Of a DNA stretch of 34,206 nucleotides, positions 8,614-16,393 are shown one piece after another. The DNA lies in contig CALGLM010000329.1 of NCBI GenBank assembly GCA_937930275.1, positions 1 through 34,206 of the forward strand, written 5' to 3'. Under the pieces are notes generated by a model, which did not search any database, had not been told where the DNA came from, and saw only the letters and a program-made list of their open reading frames with translations. This DNA comes from an uncultured Ignavibacteria bacterium. Its GTDB lineage: Bacteria; Bacteroidota; Ignavibacteria; Ignavibacteriales; Melioribacteraceae. The translations under genes and the position numbers were made by a program. Numbering within the stretch: the stretch's first letter is position 1; each line of letters opens with the position of its first letter.

Positions 8614-11600
8614 TTATCTTATTAAATTCATTTTAATTGTTTTTGAGTTGCTATTTGTCGTAATGGAACATAAATATATTCCGCTTGATAGATTTTTAGC
8701 ATCCCAAATTTTAGAATAACTTCCGGCAGGCAATTCTTCGTTTACTAAAGTTGATATTTCTTGTCCGAGTATGTTATAAATTCTTAGCGATACGAATTCG
8801 GAATTTGGTAAAGTGAAAGTTATTGTGGTACTCGGATTAAAAGGATTGGGATAGTTTTGAGATAGTGAGAATGTTAAATAATTTGTGTTGTTCTCTCCAT
8901 TGTTAATTGCCGTATTAATATCCATTAAAATAAAAACGTTATTTAATAATTGGTTTCTACTTTGATTTGTTACTACTGTTTCAAACGGAAATCCTAAAAC
9001 AATAACTTTGCCGGGTAATGTTCCTCCGTTAAATATTCCGCTGTAAAAAATACCGGCAAATCCGTTTGACGTATCAAGTTGATTATATTTCGCAAAACCG
9101 TAACTCCCTTGATAAGTACCGATAACATCGGGCCATAACGTATTATAAAGCCCATGTGTACCGTTATCGAATGCGAAAGTAAGATTATTGTTTAATAAAC
9201 TTGTAACATTGTAGTATGTGCCGGAAACGCCAAATGGGGCATCTGCTTTATATGAAGTTTTTAAATAATTATGAATAAAGTTTTTATCTGCAGTAGTTCC
9301 TTTATTATCCAAATCCCATGCTATTTCACTACCGGAAACAAATAATTTACCTCCGCTTTTTAGGTAATTAGCCACAATAGTCTGTTCTTGACTATTAAAT
9401 GTTTCATCGGCTGTACTTTCTTCTCCTAATATATAGCTGACAATTTCGTAATCATTTAAATTAATAATTCCGTCTATAACGGCTTCGTTACTTGCCGAAC
9501 AAAAGTATATACCGTTTTCAAAATAAGATTGACCATGTTGAATAATAAAATTATAGGTATTGCCGGCTGTGGCTCTATCAAATCCGTTTACAATTAATGC
9601 TTTAGCATCAATTGCTGAAGTAATTGCAGCTAATACTTCAGAAAATTGAGATTTTCCAGAATCATTTACAGCTTTAATTTTTATAAAATAAACTTTATTT
9701 GGTTCTAAATCTGATAAAATATATTCGTCTCCGGAAGTAAAAGTAAATATTTGATTGAATGACGTTCCGTCTGTAGAAAGGTAAATTTCATAATTAGTAA
9801 CAATAGGATTTGGTTTTATTAAAATTTTTAGACTATTATAACTGTTGTTTATAACTCCAAAGGAGTTCGGTTTTGAAGGAATTTCTGTAGAACTAAGGTA
9901 CGTGGGCTGGTACATTGCAGATGATTCATCACTTATAATTTTATATTTAACTTCATCTATTAATAAATCTGTTAGTTTAACTAATTTCCCGTCAAGCATG
10001 GCATAGTTATTTAGATATCTTATACCATGGCTGTAATCAACATACGAATTTATATGTATATTTGTTAAGGGTTGTATGGGTGTCCCGTCTAATTTGTGCC
10101 ATCCGTAAATTACAACGTGATTAGGTCTGTTAGGGTCAACTATTAAATTACTTATAACTACATCTTTTTTCGTTCCTCCGGTTAAATCTCCTAATTGACC
10201 ACCTGCCGCTATTCTTTGGTTTTCAATTGCATTATTATGCTCAATAAACTTAGGAACTAATTCGTTATTATTACCTACAGGGGCATAAGTAACCGGTTCT
10301 AATTTAACAGTACTTTTACTATAAATATTATCTACTAATTTTCTTGTAGGCATTGTAGCGCCGTATAAATCTGCAATTCTTTGAGCAGTTATAGGACCTG
10401 TCGGGATGCGGCAAAAATCTTGATTTGAACCAATTGCCAAGTAATCCGGCATTACATAATAACTAAGAGAATGAGTTATGCCGTTTACATCCTGAAAATT
10501 ACCCATTATAGTTACAAGCTCACGCATAAAATCCGGAATATTTCCTTTTGTAAGCTCCTGTAAAATCCTATCTTCTCGTTGTTGAAAAGTAAGATTAGTT
10601 ACTTCTTGCATAAATTGTGAACCGGTTAAAAATGTTGTTTGCCTTGGCGGAATCGAAAGGGGGTTAGGGTAAACAGTAGCAGATTGTATATAATTTGTGT
10701 ATGCTCTATTACCGTAATAGATATATCCTACTTCTTCTTTATCGGTACCGGTAAGCATTCCATGAATAAAACCGTTTTTTTCGACTTGCACCGTATGTAA
10801 AATAGCTTGAGTCGGGTTTTGTTTTAATATAAATTTAATTCTTCCGCTTAATGCCGTAAATAACATAAAATTTTCGTCAATTGACGAAGTAAATGAAAAA
10901 AAGGGGATTAAATAATTTTTCATCATCTGACTTCTGTACCAGGTACCGCCCGTTGCCGATACAATAGGCTGACCGTTGTATAACGCAACAGAATCGTTAT
11001 AAGCAATAACACATAAATAATTATCGGGTGAACTATTCAACCAATTTACAAATTTTGGACCATACGAATTATCATATCCGTAATCACTATCCAAAAAAGT
11101 AATCCGTTTAACATAAGAAGGAATAGCGCTAACGCCGTCTAAAAATGAAAATGTAAAACGACCTCCTCCGCTGTGACCGTTTAACACAATAAAGGGATTA
11201 TATTGCGAAAAAATATTTTTAATGTATTCTACTAATCCTGTTATTATTGTTGCGTGAGTATTAGGATATTTACTTTTCCACGAAGGCCAACTTAATTGTT
11301 TTGTTTCAAGATATACAGTTACATAATTATAAGTTGGGTCATTTTCTCTTAAAAAACGAGTTTGTGCACCAATGTGTTGTATATCGTAATGCCAGTCATC
11401 TCCGATATTTAGCTGCTTACCGGTTGTCCATTCAATACTATTTCCGTTTGGTAAAGCATATAGAGTTATGCAAGTTGGTTTTTGTGGATTAAAATTTTCA
11501 AAAGAAGGTGCATTTATAAAAACTCTTATTTCGGGGTCATAATTAAATTGGCAAACTTGTTCGTTAAAATAAAAACTTTTTACAAAACCGCTTAATTTTT

Positions 11601-11673
11601 CTTGAGCTATTAAAAACTTGGTATAAAAAGGAATAACACAAAAAATAAGCAAAAAACTAAAAAATTTTCTCAT
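8614..11673 (-). CDS. T9SS-secreted mosaic protein: esterase-like, Fn3, GATase-like and sorting domain
   Basis: An upstream in-frame ATG at 11706 exists, but the ATG at 11671-11673 is preferred: GGGGA lies just ahead of it and it begins a signal peptide (MRKFFSFLLIFCVIPF). That gives 1019 residues. An alpha/beta-hydrolase-like part carries the nucleophile elbow GHSGGG at about 166-171. A middle region of unknown family contains ITAQRIADLYG and MPTRKLVDNIY. Then come a fibronectin type III-like domain (about 630-705) and a module starting ALIVNGFDR and containing YILGEESTADETF, which resembles the amidotransferase-like domain often found in Bacteroidota secreted proteins. The end is a type A sorting domain (YPNPFNPSTTITF, then SSGIYLC). 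It is probably exported through the outer membrane and anchored at the surface. The substrate is unknown; the hydrolase call rests on one motif. Confidence 0.8.
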   Translation of the reverse strand: MRKFFSFLLIFCVIPFYTKFLIAQEKLSGFVKSFYFNEQVCQFNYDPEIRVFINAPSFENFNPQKPTCITLYALPNGNSIEWTTGKQLNIGDDWHYDIQHIGAQTRFLRENDPTYNYVTVYLETKQLSWPSWKSKYPNTHATIITGLVEYIKNIFSQYNPFIVLNGHSGGGRFTFSFLDGVSAIPSYVKRITFLDSDYGYDNSYGPKFVNWLNSSPDNYLCVIAYNDSVALYNGQPIVSATGGTWYRSQMMKNYLIPFFSFTSSIDENFMLFTALSGRIKFILKQNPTQAILHTVQVEKNGFIHGMLTGTDKEEVGYIYYGNRAYTNYIQSATVYPNPLSIPPRQTTFLTGSQFMQEVTNLTFQQREDRILQELTKGNIPDFMRELVTIMGNFQDVNGITHSLSYYVMPDYLAIGSNQDFCRIPTGPITAQRIADLYGATMPTRKLVDNIYSKSTVKLEPVTYAPVGNNNELVPKFIEHNNAIENQRIAAGGQLGDLTGGTKKDVVISNLIVDPNRPNHVVIYGWHKLDGTPIQPLTNIHINSYVDYSHGIRYLNNYAMLDGKLVKLTDLLIDEVKYKIISDESSAMYQPTYLSSTEIPSKPNSFGVINNSYNSLKILIKPNPIVTNYEIYLSTDGTSFNQIFTFTSGDEYILSDLEPNKVYFIKIKAVNDSGKSQFSEVLAAITSAIDAKALIVNGFDRATAGNTYNFIIQHGQSYFENGIYFCSASNEAVIDGIINLNDYEIVSYILGEESTADETFNSQEQTIVANYLKSGGKLFVSGSEIAWDLDNKGTTADKNFIHNYLKTSYKADAPFGVSGTYYNVTSLLNNNLTFAFDNGTHGLYNTLWPDVIGTYQGSYGFAKYNQLDTSNGFAGIFYSGIFNGGTLPGKVIVLGFPFETVVTNQSRNQLLNNVFILMDINTAINNGENNTNYLTFSLSQNYPNPFNPSTTITFTLPNSEFVSLRIYNILGQEISTLVNEELPAGSYSKIWDAKNLSSGIYLCSITTNSNSKTIKMNLIR

Positions 11674-12013
11674 ACAATCCCCATATTTTAATAAATACGA
11701 ATTCATTTTAAACTATAATATAATAAAACTAATTTAAATCAAATTAAACAAAAATAATTATTAATACTTAAACATATTTAAAAAATTGCAAACAAAAAAT
11801 TTTTTTATTAAATTTAAATATAGAAAAAATTTACGAGTGTGTTTTATTAACATTTCTTCAAAAACAATAATTGCCCAATCCTAACGGAAGGCAAAACAAC
11901 TAATAATATTTATTGTTTTGTCTGACCGATCTTCCTTTCGGAATTGATACAATGCCGAAACGGGTATGTAATATTTTAAAATTTAAGCAATTAAAATTTT
12001 TATGGAGAATAAA
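11674..12013. other. Divergent intergenic region between the T9SS protein and rsgA
   Basis: The left part (to about 11870) is A/T-rich with no clear signal beyond the ribosome site of the minus-strand gene. The right part (11870-11970) is visibly richer in G and C and can fold; it is listed separately as a candidate rsgA leader. No ORF with coding character was seen. Confidence 0.4.
11880..11960 (+). promoter_or_regulatory. Candidate structured 5' leader of rsgA with alternative hairpins
   Basis: Three pairings are visible. An inner 10-bp stem pairs GGCAAAACAA (11890-11899) with TTGTTTTGTC (11913-11922), including one G-U. An outer stem pairs 11880-11890 with CTTCCTTTCGG (11931-11941) at 9 of 11 positions. 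A competing 6-bp stem pairs TTTCGG (11936-11941) with CCGAAA (11955-11960). The outer and competing stems share bases, so they exclude each other. The segment is richer in G+C than its surroundings and ends 53 nt before the rsgA start. No known riboswitch class was recognised. Whether it is transcribed is unknown. Confidence 0.4.
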
Positions 12014-13096
12014 ATGTTTAATAATTTAAACTTAGGTTGGAATAATTTTTTTCAAAGTCAAATCGATTCAAATCCGGATTTTAAGTCTTTAATTCCCGCG
12101 CGGGTTATTATTGAAAATAAAAATAGATATGTAGTAATAAATATTAACGGTGAATATGAAGCCGAGATATCGGGTAAACTTATGTTCTCAACTGACGATA
12201 TTTCACTTTTTCCTAAAGTAGGCGATTGGGTAATGATTGATGTTTATGATGATAATAAGGCTATAATTCATTATGTTTTGGATAGGCAAACAAGCTTTTC
12301 GAGAAAAGTTTCAGGTTCTAAAATATGTGAACAGATTATTGTTACAAATATCGATTATTTATTTATTGTACAAAGTTGTAACGAAAATTTTAATCTAAGA
12401 AGATTAGAACGTTATTTAATTATGGCTACTTCAGGAAGAATTACACCCGTAGTAATTTTAAGTAAAGCAGACTTAACAACTGAAACTGAATATTATGAAC
12501 GGCAAATTTTAAAAATAATTCCTAATATAAAAGTAATTAGTACAAGTACGGTTACTAATTATGGAATTAACGCTTTAGCTGATTTTATTAAATGCGGTAA
12601 AACTTATGCTTTTGTAGGATCATCAGGAGCCGGAAAATCAAGCTTAATAAATAACTTGCTTGGCGAAGATTTACTAAAAATAAATGAAATTCGTATAAAA
12701 GATGATAGAGGTAAGCATACTACTACAAGAAGAGAATTAATTATAATGCCCAACGGCGGAATTTTAATTGATACGCCGGGAATGCGTGAGTTTCATCTCT
12801 GGAAAACCAATGACGGATTTAACGAAGTTTTTTCCGAAATTGACGAAATTGCTAATTATTGTAAATTTGGTGATTGCAAACATATTAATGAAACAGGTTG
12901 TGCTGTTATTAATGCTGTTAAAGAAGGAATAATTACATTAGAAAGGTACAATTCTTATATTAAGCTGCTTAAAGAAGAAGAATACTTGGAACTTAAAGAC
13001 AATAAAGAGTACTTTCTGCAGAAAAAAGATAAAGAAAAAAAATTAAGCAAATTGCAAAAAGAAAACTATAAGTATAGGGACAAGTATAAAATTTAG
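12014..13096 (+). CDS. rsgA: Ribosome small-subunit-dependent GTPase RsgA (YjeQ)
   Basis: RsgA is a circularly permuted GTPase that helps late maturation of the 30S subunit. An N-terminal OB-fold region (about 15-75) is followed by the G domain in permuted order: G4 as LSKADL near 151-156, then the P-loop GSSGAGKSS, then DTPGMREF (G3). The C-terminal zinc knuckle reads CKFGDCKHINETGC, giving the family C-x4-C-x-H-x5-C ligands. The ATG at 12002 lacks a ribosome site, whereas the ATG at 12014 has GGAG eight bases upstream and begins MFNNLNLGWNNFFQSQ, like other RsgA N-termini; the later start is chosen (360 residues). It is monocistronic as far as seen, with a possible structured leader. Confidence 0.95.
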   Translation: MFNNLNLGWNNFFQSQIDSNPDFKSLIPARVIIENKNRYVVININGEYEAEISGKLMFSTDDISLFPKVGDWVMIDVYDDNKAIIHYVLDRQTSFSRKVSGSKICEQIIVTNIDYLFIVQSCNENFNLRRLERYLIMATSGRITPVVILSKADLTTETEYYERQILKIIPNIKVISTSTVTNYGINALADFIKCGKTYAFVGSSGAGKSSLINNLLGEDLLKINEIRIKDDRGKHTTTRRELIIMPNGGILIDTPGMREFHLWKTNDGFNEVFSEIDEIANYCKFGDCKHINETGCAVINAVKEGIITLERYNSYIKLLKEEEYLELKDNKEYFLQKKDKEKKLSKLQKENYKYRDKYKI

Positions 13097-13158
13097 AAAT
13101 AATTGAATTATTTATTAAAAGGAAAATTTTATAAAATAAAAATAGCCATAGTTTTTAG

Positions 13159-13229
13159 AGCAGTCTCGTTAAATTAAAGTGAAAAATGTAGTTTATTTAT
13201 TAAAAACGGGACTTGCTTATTTTATTTTT
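13159..13229 (+). terminator. Imperfect long-loop hairpin with T-rich tail after rsgA
   Basis: AGCAGTCTCGTT (13159-13170) pairs with AACGGGACTTGCT (13205-13217) as 12 base pairs with one bulged T and one G-U. The loop is 34 nt, and TATTTTATTTTT follows. It lies 62 nt past the rsgA stop. It may end rsgA transcripts; it could equally be the 3' end of a small RNA. Confidence 0.4.
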
Positions 13230-13395
13230 GTTGTAATATAAATTGCTATTGTTTACTTAAAAAAAATATTAAAATAGCAGAGTTCTAAATATTAAAATAT
13301 GGCAACAAAGTAAATTACGTTTAATAATAAAATTTTCGTAATTTTTACAACCTTTAATTAAATTAATATCTTAATTAAAAAAATGGTTTTTATAA

Positions 13396-14052
13396 GTGAA
13401 AAATATTTTATTAAAGTACTTTTGGAACTTACAAAGTTATACGTGGGATGATTTTCTTATTTCTTCTGACTATGGAAATGAAATTAAAGATATTGTAGAT
13501 ATTGTCACTAATAAATCTGAAGTGAAAATAGGAAAAATAATTGATGTTGGTTGTGCTACCGGTAGTTATTGTATTGAATTTGCTAAAAGGGGCTTTGATG
13601 TATTAGGGGTGGATTTTGCTTCAAATATGATTAAAAAGGGGTAAAAAAAGGCTTTAAATTTACATCTTAATAACTTGTCATTTTTTTTGTGTGATTTATC
13701 GGAAAAATTTTGTTTACCAAAAAATTATTTTGATGTAGTATTGATAGCACACTTTTTTCATTTAATTGAAAACGACAAAAATAAAATAAATGAATTTGTT
13801 GAATTGGTAAGCGATGGAGGGCTATTAGTTCTTGTTTTTAAAACAAAAAGAATAGAACAATTTGAACCTATAAAAATTAACTTATTAAAATACTTGATAA
13901 AAGTGTTAAGAAAATTACTTTTTTCAAAAAACAAAATGACAAAAATTAATTGTGATTTAATAAATAATGAATTAAATAAATTGGGTTTAGATTTAATAAA
14001 AGAAGCTGAAACAACAAATAATAAGGTATTAATTTTCAGAAAGACAAAATAG
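13396..14052 (+). pseudogene. SAM-dependent methyltransferase interrupted by one in-frame TAA
   Basis: From a GTG at 13396 the frame encodes a methyltransferase N-terminus with motif I (IIDVGCATGSY, about residues 52-62) and the strand RGFDVLGVDFASNMI. TAA at 13642-13644 stops it after 82 codons. Reading on in the same frame gives KKALNLHLNNLSFFLCDLSE and then a normal motif region YFDVVLIAHFFHLIE, ending at 14052. So one nonsense codon, not a frameshift, splits a 218-codon gene. The codons around the stop are A/G runs (AAAAAGGGGTAAAAAAAG), where sequencing error is possible. The rest is intact, so the lesion is recent, an error, or a recoded stop. It lies just upstream of arsR. An arsenic-related role is only an inference from position; the family call is firm. 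Confidence 0.8.
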
Positions 14053-14064
14053 ATAAAAAAATAC

Positions 14065-14095
14065 TTGATTTTGAATCCGCCATTTATTATATTTC
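14065..14095 (+). promoter_or_regulatory. Candidate Bacteroidota-type promoter of arsR
   Basis: TTG at 14065-14067 is followed after 20 nt by TATATTTC at 14088-14095, seven of eight matches to the -7 consensus TAnnTTTG. The -7 element overlaps the operator-like dyad, as expected for repression by ArsR. The consensus was described for Bacteroidota; its use in this organism is assumed. Confidence 0.4.
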
Positions 14096-14110
14096 GGTAA
14101 ATAACGAAAT
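14089..14110. promoter_or_regulatory. Candidate ArsR operator O1
   Basis: An imperfect dyad starts ATATTTCGGTAA and ends ACGAAAT; the arms ATTTCG (14091-14096) and CGAAAT (14105-14110) are a perfect inverted repeat with 8 nt between. It is 11 nt ahead of the arsR start codon and overlaps the candidate -7 element. A 22-bp relative lies ahead of arsC in inverted orientation, with 19 of 22 identical bases. Confidence 0.65.
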
Positions 14111-14121
14111 GAATTGCGAGA

Positions 14122-14466
14122 ATGGAAGAAGTAGAAAAAATATTTAAAGCATTATCAGATTCAAGCAGGCTTAGAATAATTAGGATGTTACAAGAAAAAT
14201 CGCTTTGTGTTTGCGAAATTAGAGAAGTTTTGCAATTAGCTAATTCTACTGTATCACAACATCTAAGCATATTAAAAGAGATTGGTTTTATTGTTGAAAG
14301 TAGAGATGGTAAGTGGGTGAACTATACAATAAATCCACGCCCTAATAATCCGATAATAAGTTCAATACTTGCCATGCTGGTTTTTTGGTTAAACAACAAT
14401 GAAGTACTGGAAAACGACTTCAAAAAAATTTGCTGTGTTGATAGAAATCTATTATGCAATAAATAA
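14122..14466 (+). CDS. arsR: ArsR-family winged-helix metalloregulator
   Basis: A 114-residue repressor of the ArsR/SmtB family, expected to leave its operator when it binds As(III) or Sb(III). The N-terminal winged helix shows IFKALSDSSRLRIIRML, the CVC pair in SLCVCEI (about residues 28-30), and the recognition helix ANSTVSQHLSILKEIGFI. The CVC pair sits where E. coli-type ArsR has its CVCDLC arsenic site; the third cysteine of that motif is absent here, and the C-terminal cysteines (CC near 104-105, C near 112) could supply further ligands. It starts a run of ars genes and has a dyad just upstream and another ahead of arsC, which suggests autoregulation. The family is certain; the metal specificity is inferred from the neighbours. 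Confidence 0.92.
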   Translation: MEEVEKIFKALSDSSRLRIIRMLQEKSLCVCEIREVLQLANSTVSQHLSILKEIGFIVESRDGKWVNYTINPRPNNPIISSILAMLVFWLNNNEVLENDFKKICCVDRNLLCNK

Positions 14467-14467
14467 T

Positions 14468-14489
14468 ATATCGTAAATTACCGAAATAT
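14468..14489. promoter_or_regulatory. Candidate ArsR operator O2, ahead of arsC
   Basis: Read on the minus strand, this 22-bp site starts ATATTTCGGTAA and ends ACGATAT, and differs from the site ahead of arsR at only three positions. It lies between arsR and arsC, 8 nt before the arsC ATG. No clear ribosome site is seen there, so binding could block an internal promoter, block elongation, or form a loop with O1, 379 bp away. Confidence 0.6.
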
Positions 14490-14497
14490 AAAATAAA

Positions 14498-14926
14498 ATG
14501 AAATCTAAAATATTAATATTTTGTACCGGAAATTCGTGTAGAAGTCAAATGGCTGAAGGATTCTTAAAATCATTCAACAATGAAATTGAAGTTTATTCAG
14601 CAGGTACAAATCCGGAAAAACGAATAAATCCGTTAACGGTTAAAGTGATGAGTGAAGTGGGAATTAATATTTCGCTAAACAAACCCAAAAATGTGAATTT
14701 ATTTGTTGAAAAAGTTTTTGATTATGTAATTACCGTATGCGATAACGCAAAAGAGAGTTGTCCGATATTTTTGGGAAAAATTGGTGAAACAATTCATATA
14801 GGTTTTGAAGACCCGGCTGAGGCTAAAGGATCTGATGAAGAGATATTATTTGAATATAGGAGAATAAGGGATTTAATATTTAAAGAATTTAATGAATTTT
14901 ATAAAAACTATTTAATGAAGGAATAA
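14498..14926 (+). CDS. arsC: Thioredoxin-coupled arsenate reductase (LMW-phosphatase fold)
   Basis: ArsC reduces As(V) to As(III) in the cytoplasm before export. The 142-residue protein has the low-molecular-weight phosphatase P-loop near its start, CTGNSCRSQMAEG, with nucleophile Cys10 and Arg16. The resolving cysteine pair is in VCDNAKESCP (about residues 83-90), the spacing of the S. aureus pI258 type, in which a disulfide cascade is reopened by thioredoxin. DPAEAKG further on carries the conserved DP acid. It follows arsR by 31 bp with an operator-like dyad between them, and the next gene, a small CxxC protein, starts one base after its stop. The family call is very sure. Confidence 0.95.
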   Translation: MKSKILIFCTGNSCRSQMAEGFLKSFNNEIEVYSAGTNPEKRINPLTVKVMSEVGINISLNKPKNVNLFVEKVFDYVITVCDNAKESCPIFLGKIGETIHIGFEDPAEAKGSDEEILFEYRRIRDLIFKEFNEFYKNYLMKE

Positions 14927-14927
14927 T

Positions 14928-15176
14928 ATGAATAATTTTAAAATTTTAGGGGGAGGATGTGCTAATTGCAATAATTTGGAGCAAATGGTCAAGGAGATTT
15001 GCGAAGAAAACAAGGTTGAGGCAGTTTTTGAAAAAGTAAAAGAATATCAAGATATTTTAAGTTATGGTGTTATGGCTACACCTGGTTTAGTTGTAAACGG
15101 AGTTGTTTTACATAGCGGTAAACTACCTACAAAAGAGAAATTAAGTAATATTATTTTAGAAGCAGTTAAGAAATAA
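14928..15176 (+). CDS. Small thioredoxin-like redox protein (CxxC)
   Basis: This 82-residue protein belongs to the short 'thioredoxin_3' or redox-active disulfide group. It starts MNNFKILGGGCANCNNLEQM, with the active pair Cys-Ala-Asn-Cys at about residues 11-14, and carries the cis-proline loop as VMATPGLVVNGVV, with the expected strand order after it. It begins one base after the arsC stop and is 13 bp ahead of the permease, so the three are almost certainly co-translated. Proteins of this family often sit beside DUF318/ArsP permeases; it may re-reduce ArsC or deliver a thiol-bound arsenical to the exporter. The fold is sure and the partner is inferred. Confidence 0.88.
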   Translation: MNNFKILGGGCANCNNLEQMVKEICEENKVEAVFEKVKEYQDILSYGVMATPGLVVNGVVLHSGKLPTKEKLSNIILEAVKK

Positions 15177-15189
15177 TTGCATAGTATAA

Positions 15190-16206
15190 ATGAAAATAAA
15201 TAAACTTTTTTATATATTATTTGTATTGCCTCTTTGGATCTTTTTATACTTTAATTTGGAAAGACTGACCGATTTTGTGGTATTTAATATTCTTAGGTGC
15301 GAAAACGGAACACATTTTACAAAATCTTTTTGGTTTTTACTTTTTGAAATTCCAAAAGTATTATTACTTTTAATTCTAATAGTCTTTTTTGTGGGAATAA
15401 TACGAAGTTATTTTTCTGCAGAAAGAACGCGTGATTTATTAGGAGGGAAAAAACTATTTTTAGGAAATATACTTGCAAGCTTATTAGGTATTGTTACTCC
15501 TTTTTGTAGTTGTTCGGCAATACCGTTGTTTTTAGGTTTTGTAGAAAGTGGAATTCCGTTGGGGGTTACTTTTTCTTTCTTAATTGCTGCTCCCATGATT
15601 AATGAAGTTGCTTTAGTTCTTTTATTTGGATTATTTGGCTGGCAAACAGCACTTTTATATTTATCTACAGGCGTAATTTTGGCTATATTTTCAGGTTATA
15701 TAATCGGAAAGTTAAAGCTTGAAAAGTATATAGAACCATGGGTTTTTCAAGTTAAAGTAGGAAAGAATGATGCTTCGGCAAAAAAGATGAATTTTGAAGA
15801 CAGAATCGAATCGGGAATTATTGCAGTTAAAGAGATTATTTCAAAAGTCTGGATTTATATAATTGTAGGTATAGCAGTAGGTGCCGGAATACATGGATAT
15901 GTACCGGAAAACTTTATGGCAAATATAATGGGAAAAAGTGTTTGGTGGTCGGTACCAATTGCCGTAATTATGGGTATTCCGATGTACTCCAATGCAGCAG
16001 GAATTATTCCAATTGTTCAAGCTCTTTTAGGTAAAGGAGCAGCATTGGGTACGGTTTTAGCATTTATGATGAGTGTAATAGGATTATCATTACCCGAAAC
16101 AATAATTCTTAAAAAAGTATTAAAAACTAAACTTATTTTAATTTTTATTGGTGTAGTAGCAATAGGAATAATAATTATTGGATACTTATTTAATTTTATC
16201 TATTAA
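15190..16206 (+). CDS. arsP: ArsP-type (DUF318) permease, probable organoarsenical or metal exporter
   Basis: A 338-residue inner-membrane protein with about eight predicted helices. The signature TPFCSCSAIP (about 99-108) is the ArsP/DUF318 hallmark with the paired cysteines implicated in binding trivalent arsenic. A second conserved part, MGIPMYSNAAGIIPIVQALL with GLSLPETIILKK after it, lies in the second half. The long loop near 176-205 is charged and probably cytoplasmic. Characterised ArsP proteins export trivalent organoarsenicals; close relatives are linked to other metals. No arsB or acr3 is seen, so this is the only visible exporter in the locus. Arsenite export is therefore assumed from context, not shown. 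Confidence 0.88.
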   Translation: MKINKLFYILFVLPLWIFLYFNLERLTDFVVFNILRCENGTHFTKSFWFLLFEIPKVLLLLILIVFFVGIIRSYFSAERTRDLLGGKKLFLGNILASLLGIVTPFCSCSAIPLFLGFVESGIPLGVTFSFLIAAPMINEVALVLLFGLFGWQTALLYLSTGVILAIFSGYIIGKLKLEKYIEPWVFQVKVGKNDASAKKMNFEDRIESGIIAVKEIISKVWIYIIVGIAVGAGIHGYVPENFMANIMGKSVWWSVPIAVIMGIPMYSNAAGIIPIVQALLGKGAALGTVLAFMMSVIGLSLPETIILKKVLKTKLILIFIGVVAIGIIIIGYLFNFIY

Positions 16207-16393
16207 TTATAAAAGTACTTTCATAATTACTTCTAATAAATCATAATAATTTAAATATTTTTTAATTCGTTTGTTTATTAAAAAACTATTTATTATTATT
16301 TATTTAGCTTATTAAAATATATTAAAGGAGCGGAATACCTTATTAAAAAAGTAGATTTATTAAAAAATATAAGTAATTATAGTGGAGTAATTA

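Noticed and set aside
13645..13680. Frameshift as the cause of the broken methyltransferase
   Set aside because: The downstream part continues in the same frame with plausible protein sequence, so a single stop codon is sufficient.
13758..14270. 170-codon minus-strand frame across the methyltransferase and arsR
   Set aside because: It runs antisense to two recognised genes, has no family motifs, and its leucine/serine/phenylalanine content is what antisense of A/T-rich coding DNA gives.
16204..16229. TAATTAT/ATAATTA hairpin over the arsP stop as a terminator
   Set aside because: The stem is only A/T, the inner AAAGTACTTT leaves no proper loop, and no T-run follows.
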